A DNA stretch of 64,000 nucleotides from Lethocerus indicus (lineage: Eukaryota; Arthropoda; Insecta; Hemiptera; Belostomatidae), in assembly GCA_019843655.1 (NCBI GenBank), contig JACDQD010000105.1:2852001-2916000 (forward strand), read 5' to 3'. Shown piece by piece: positions 59,601 to 64,000 of this stretch. The notes beneath the pieces are model-generated. The model was not told the DNA's origin. It saw only the letters and a list, made by a program, of their open reading frames with translations, and made no database searches. Every line of letters starts with the position of its first letter. The first letter of the stretch is position 1. Both the position numbers and the translations under genes were made by a program.

Positions 59601-60455
59601 TGGGGCCGATATTTGAAAATTTTCGAAAAACCTAAATTTTCGATTTCCGAGCCCTCCTTTTAGGGGCAAGTGTAGCTCACATTAATACACTTGTGGGTGC
59701 AATATGGGGCCGATATCTGAAAATTTTCGAAAAACCTAAATTTTCGATTTCCGAGCCCTCCTTTTAGGGGCAAGTGTAGCTCACATTAATACACTTGTGG
59801 GTGCAATATGGGCCGATATCTGAAAATTTTCGAAAAACCTAAATTTTCGATTTCCGACCCCTCCTTTTAGGGGCAAGTGTAGCTCACATTAATACACTTG
59901 TGGGTGCAATATGGGGCCGATATCTGAAAATTTTCGAAAACCTAAATCTTTCGATCTCCGACCCCTCCTTTAGGGGGGGGCAAGTGCGGGTAGCTCACAT
60001 TAATACACTTGTGGGTGCAATATGGGGCCGATATCTGAAAATTTTCGAAAAACCTAAATTTTCGATTTCCGAGCCCTCCTTTTAGGGGCAAGTGTAGCTC
60101 ACATTAATACACTTGTGGGTGCAATATGGGGCCGATATCTGAAAATTTTCGAAAAACCTAAATTTTCGATTTCCGAGCCCTCCTTTTAGGGGCAAGTGTA
60201 GCTCACATTAATACACTTGTGGGTGCAATATGGGGCCGATATCTGAAAATTTTCGAAAAACCTAAATTTTCGATTTCCGAGCCCTCCTTTTAGGGGCAAG
60301 TGTAGCTCACATTAATACACTTGTGGGTGCAATATGGGGCCGATATCTGAAAATTTTCGAAAAACCTAAATTTTCGATTTCCGAGCCCTCCTTTTAGGGG
60401 CAAGTGTAGCTCACATTAATACACTTGTGGGTGCAATATGGGACCGATCTGAGAA
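59601..60455 (+). repeat. 104-bp satellite array, block 3
   Basis: Eight full monomers and a partial ninth. The monomers starting at 60006, 60110, 60214 and 60318 step by exactly 104 bp and look identical, showing recent homogenisation. The monomer near 59950 is aberrant, with small insertions (AAATCTTTCG, GGGGGGG, CGGGTAGC). The monomer carries AAGTGTA and TACACTT 11 nt apart, and CGAAAA with TTTTCG, so it can fold back on itself. Confidence 0.96.
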
Positions 60456-60499
60456 AAATTTTTTTACACATTTTTTACACATTTTTTAGTTTTTAAACA
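60456..60499. other. T-rich junction between satellite blocks
   Basis: ACACATTTTTT is present twice in tandem between the last 104-bp monomer and the next 53-bp block, a small junction-specific duplication. Confidence 0.8.
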
Positions 60500-61099
60500 C
60501 AAAAATGGGGTTTTTAGGCGCAAAAACGGCACAAAAATGTGGTTTCTTGGTCCAAAAATGGGGTTTTTGGTTTTTAGGCCAAATAATGAGGGGTTTTAGG
60601 CGCAAAATCGGCCCAAAAATGCGGTTTTTAGGTGCAGAATTGGCCCAAGAATGCTGTTTTTAGGCAAAAAAATGTTGATTTTCGGCGCAAAATTGGCCCA
60701 AAAATGCGGTTTTTTGGCCGAAAAATGAAGTTTTTAGGCGCAAAATTGGCCAAAAATGAGGTTTTTAGGCCCAAAAGTGGGGTTTTTAGGTGCAAAATCG
60801 GCACAAAAATGCGGTTTTTGGCCCAAAAATGCGGTTTTTAGACGCATAATCCTCACATGAATAGGGTTTTTTGGCGCAAAATTGGGTCAAAAATGCGGTT
60901 TTTAGACCCAGAAATGAAGATTTTTGGCACAAAATTGGCCAAAAATGAGAGTTTAGGCCCAAAAATGAGGTTTTTAGGTCCAAAAATGGGGTTTATAGGT
61001 GCAATATCAGCACAAAAATGCGGTTTTACGCAAAAAAATGAGGTTCTTAGGTACAAAATGGGTCCGAAAATGCTGTTTTTAGGCCTAAAAATGAAGTTT
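60500..61099 (+). repeat. 53-bp satellite array, block 4 (diverged)
   Basis: Same half-units (AAAATGCGGTTTTTAGG, GCGCAAAATTGGCCC) but with many substitutions and full-length homopolymers, as at the array's left edge. Confidence 0.93.
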
Positions 61100-61225
61100 A
61101 GAAAATGATCTGGGAAAAACCTAAATTTTCGATTTTTAACCCACCGTTTCAGGGGCAAGTGTAACTCACATTGGTACACTTGTGGGTGGAATATGGGATC
61201 GATCTGGGATAATTCTCGAAAAACC
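61100..61225 (+). repeat. Single diverged 104-bp monomer at the orientation switch
   Basis: AAACCTAAATTTTCGATTT, GGGGCAAGTGTAACTCACAT and ACACTTGTGGGTGGAATATG identify one diverged copy plus the start of another. The 53-bp repeat continues beyond it in reverse orientation. Confidence 0.9.
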
Positions 61226-61856
61226 CAAATACGGCATTTTATACCCCATTTCACGCCTAAAACACCATTTTTGGGTCTAAAAACAGCATTTTTGGGCCGG
61301 TTTTGCGTCCAGAAACTCAATTTTTTTGCCTAAAAACCGCATTTTCGGGCTGATTTTGCGCCTAAAGACCCCATTTTTGGGCCTGAAAACATTTTTAATA
61401 CGATTTCGGGCTTAAAAACCGCATTTTAGGGCTCATTTCGCGCCTAGAAACCCCAGTTTCGGGTCTAGAAACCCAATTTTTGAGTCCATTTTGTGCCAAA
61501 AAATCCATTTTTGGTCTGATTTTGCGACTAAAACAACATTTTCGGGCCTAAATACCCCATTTTTAGGCCGATTTTTCGCCTAAAATCCCTATTTTAGAGC
61601 ATATTTCGGGCCTAGAAACCTCATTTCGCGCCAAATAACCCCATTTTTGGCCCTAAAAACCGCATTTTAGAGTTCATAATGGCCGATTTTGCGACCAAAA
61701 CACCATTTTCGGGCCTAAATACATACCCCATTTTTATGCCGATTTTGCTTCTAAATCACATTTTTTTTGTCTAACAACACCATTTTTGTGTCAATTTCGG
61801 ACCTAAGAACCGCATTTTTTGGCCGATTTTGCGCCTTGGAACCCCATTTTGGGTTT
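61226..61856 (-). repeat. 53-bp satellite array, block 5, inverted
   Basis: Units read as the reverse complement of the main array: GCCTAAAAACCGCATTTT, GGGCCGATTTTGCGCC-type motifs. Strongly diverged. A short piece in forward orientation (GGTGCAAAATTGGCCC) follows at 61868-61900. Confidence 0.92.
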
Positions 61857-61900
61857 GCAGTATTTGGGTGCAAAATTGGCCCAAAATTGAGGTTTTAGGC

Positions 61901-64000
61901 TTCATTGTAATTTTGCGCACATTTCAAAACCCAACTTACCGGACGGACGTTATCAACTGTGTTATGATATCCGTTAATAATTTGATTATACGTACACGAG
62001 AGTTTAATATTAACGCACTTTCTCTTATTTCGCGCATGAAATTTGCATTTAGAGCTGTGATAGGTCAAGTTTTTTTTCAGTACTTACACCGTACTTTGAA
62101 ACGATGTTTTCTAAAACGTCACCTATAATAGAAAATAATAAGGCATTGAAAGTGTAAACTTTCATTTCTCCATTTCATCTCTCATGCTTATGTAAATACA
62201 AAAATATGTAATTTGGTATCTGTAAGTATTACAGGTTACACGAAAATTGCAATAGAAAGATCCCAGGGTCGAATTCAAGTGGTCATTCGAATTTACCTTC
62301 CGTTCAAGCGAAATAAAGGAGTTTAATTAATTCCATTATACTGATTAGTATAGCGGCCATTCCTATACTAGAATTTTGCTCAATTTTTCGCGCAATGTTG
62401 TTCAATTTATAAGACCTAGTTGTGCGTACATTGTCTATTATAAGCGGAGTTGTAAATTGAAAAGTTGAACAGAGGTTTGTTGATGCATTGTGTCGTCGCC
62501 AGTCCACTTCTTCCTCGACACGGGAGCGAAATATTCCTCTACCGGGAGGTGTTTCACCTTCACCGCCGTAATTACGTAATCTCAACCTCGTTTACGTAAC
62601 TTGATTCGAATCGATATTAGTTTCCTTGGTAACTGTAACTCCCTTGAATTTACAGTATTACCTCTCTCTATCTCGTCCTCTGCTTTTACGTGCTCTCCAA
62701 TTCACACTAACATGTTCAGATCACGCTAACTATTTTTTTTTTTTTTTTTTAATATTTACAGTACGCCGGTACTAATAAAATTAGTCTCTGTGTTCGGGGT
62801 TGCACACTTTACATTCAGCGCGTAACTTGTATTTGCAAATTTTCAGAAAACTTCTTATTTGCGTCTTAATAAAAGGTAGTCATTATATAATTGGGGGATA
62901 AAAAACCTGTTTAGAGCTTAAAAAATCAGTTTCATTAATGGTATTTTTACGGCATAAAGAATGCCTTCCGTCGTACATTGTATTCGCTGTAATTGATTTA
63001 ATAATGTTGTATCAATAATGTCTTGCCATGATTGTCAATTGGTATTGTTATCATTTCAGATATTATGTGTATTTTAAGAACCTGTGCGAAGCGCCTAACT
63101 TGAGTTTATTGACGTTCGAATAAAACCGAAAATATTTTTATTCCGAATATAGAGAGAGGGAGAGAGGGTTTTCAGGCTCTGCGACAATGGACAAAAAAAA
63201 CTCCCGAGTTGGGGTTGCAGTTTTTCTTATTTCGAAAGGAAACAAGAGCCCGTGCACCCAATTAAATTACTTTTTCGAGTGCCTTTTCACGATCCGAATC
63301 TGAATGATGAAACCCACCCTCTCTCTCGAGTCCAGTAGGATTGTGGTTATTTTAGCGGCGGAGGGAATAAAGATTACAAGTTATAGGAGGGAAGGAGGAC
63401 GGGGCAGAAGGAGGAAAAACCAAGAATTTCGCCTGCAGTGAATTACACGAGAGAGCCCGGAGTTGCCGAAAAATTTAAGGGATTGAGCTGAAAAAAAACT
63501 GAAAAAATGCACAAGGAACGGGACAAATTAGAAATACGGAAGAGAAATGAAAGCCGACCGTGTCATTAGACGAAAATGACATGAAAGAGAGGAAGGAAAA
63601 GGAAGCTAGTGGCAACTGCGAGGTTGTAATTAAGTCAAGTACTGTATTTAAAGTGGCATGATACACGATTATATGATATATGGTTGCTCAACGTGAATCT
63701 TCCTTAGGGATCCGTTTCTTCGTTTCCGAGCAAAACACCCCCAATACACCCCGGGGAGAAACCTGAGGGAGGGAAAACGCCAATCCACTCGTAGGGAGAT
63801 AGTGGATCGTTGGGGAGAAGAAAACCCTTCCCGACGCTCAAAGAGCGTTCCGACGCCTCGCGAACAGAGACAGAAGGTGGAGGAAGAACTAATTTATTAG
63901 GTTCGTTTTATTCCGTTCCAATTGTGTTGAAAACAAGACGGGGCGTACAGGAAATTGGACAGATGATTCATACCTAAATACCGATCGGTACGGGAGTCGG
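61901..64000. other. Non-coding stretch after the satellite, no gene recognised
   Basis: AT-rich to about 63140, then purine-rich (GA-rich) sequence to 63640. Frames are at most 93-99 codons without domains. A T-run of 19 lies at about 62732-62750. No downstream Musashi exon was recognised. Confidence 0.45.

Noticed and set aside
53369..61320. Many repetitive open frames (ANFASKMPF-like peptides) across the satellite
   Set aside because: They arise from tandem repeats. The unit length (53 bp) is not a multiple of three, frames are held open only over short stretches, and they appear on both strands.
51820..61860. CRISPR-like array
   Set aside because: The repeats are contiguous tandem satellite units without unique spacers, in a eukaryotic genome.

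Overview
This window is invertebrate nuclear DNA, probably from an arthropod or another protostome with a large, repeat-rich genome. The sequence is AT-rich, has no prokaryotic gene layout, contains no long open reading frame with recognisable homology, and is packed with decayed transposons, microsatellites and satellite arrays. The one confident piece of a cellular gene is a 41-nt exon at 46092-46132 on the + strand. It encodes KMFIGGLSWQTSP, the start of the first RNA-recognition motif of Musashi/Rbp6-family RNA-binding proteins, and it has a clean acceptor and donor. No other exon of that gene was recognised, so most of the window is probably intron of a Musashi-type gene transcribed left to right, or intron plus flank. 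The species cannot be named from the sequence.

Positions 1-46 kb are unique-looking AT-rich DNA scattered with mobile-element remains. The main family (called family A here) is a foldback or MITE-like element with long inverted arms. The arms carry a recurring core, GCTAGACCGGTTTCGG followed by CATCTTCAGTAGCGGTG. Four copies (17.8, 18.7, 39.8 and 43.8 kb) are complete enough to show both ends and flanking target duplications of about 7-11 bp. Their two ends are unequal: one carries an extra module of roughly 45 bp. Two longer copies (7.2 and 10.8 kb) share a ~550-bp internal module in opposite orientations, which makes a large inverted repeat across 3 kb. Two fragments of one Jockey-like non-LTR retrotransposon (end of the reverse transcriptase) lie at 2.2 kb and 38.8-39.3 kb. 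A second foldback-like family (family B) is clustered at 52.0-52.5 kb, with fragments at 15.2 and 23.1 kb.

Positions 46-51.8 kb hold the Musashi exon, its downstream intron, a diverged 186-bp-spaced duplication with an apparent inverted third copy, and a decayed family A copy.

Positions 53.0-61.9 kb are a compound satellite domain. A ~53-bp repeat, itself built of two related ~26-bp halves, alternates several times with a 104-bp repeat. The array reverses orientation near 61.23 kb. A 161-bp piece of the same satellite lies outside the array at 51.8 kb between perfect 20-bp direct repeats. The interior of the array (about 53.5-59.1 kb) shows widespread shortening of homopolymers and loss of G/C runs compared with its edges. 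This looks like uncorrected long-read error, so exact lengths there should not be trusted. From 61.9 to 64.0 kb the sequence returns to ordinary AT-rich intronic or intergenic DNA.
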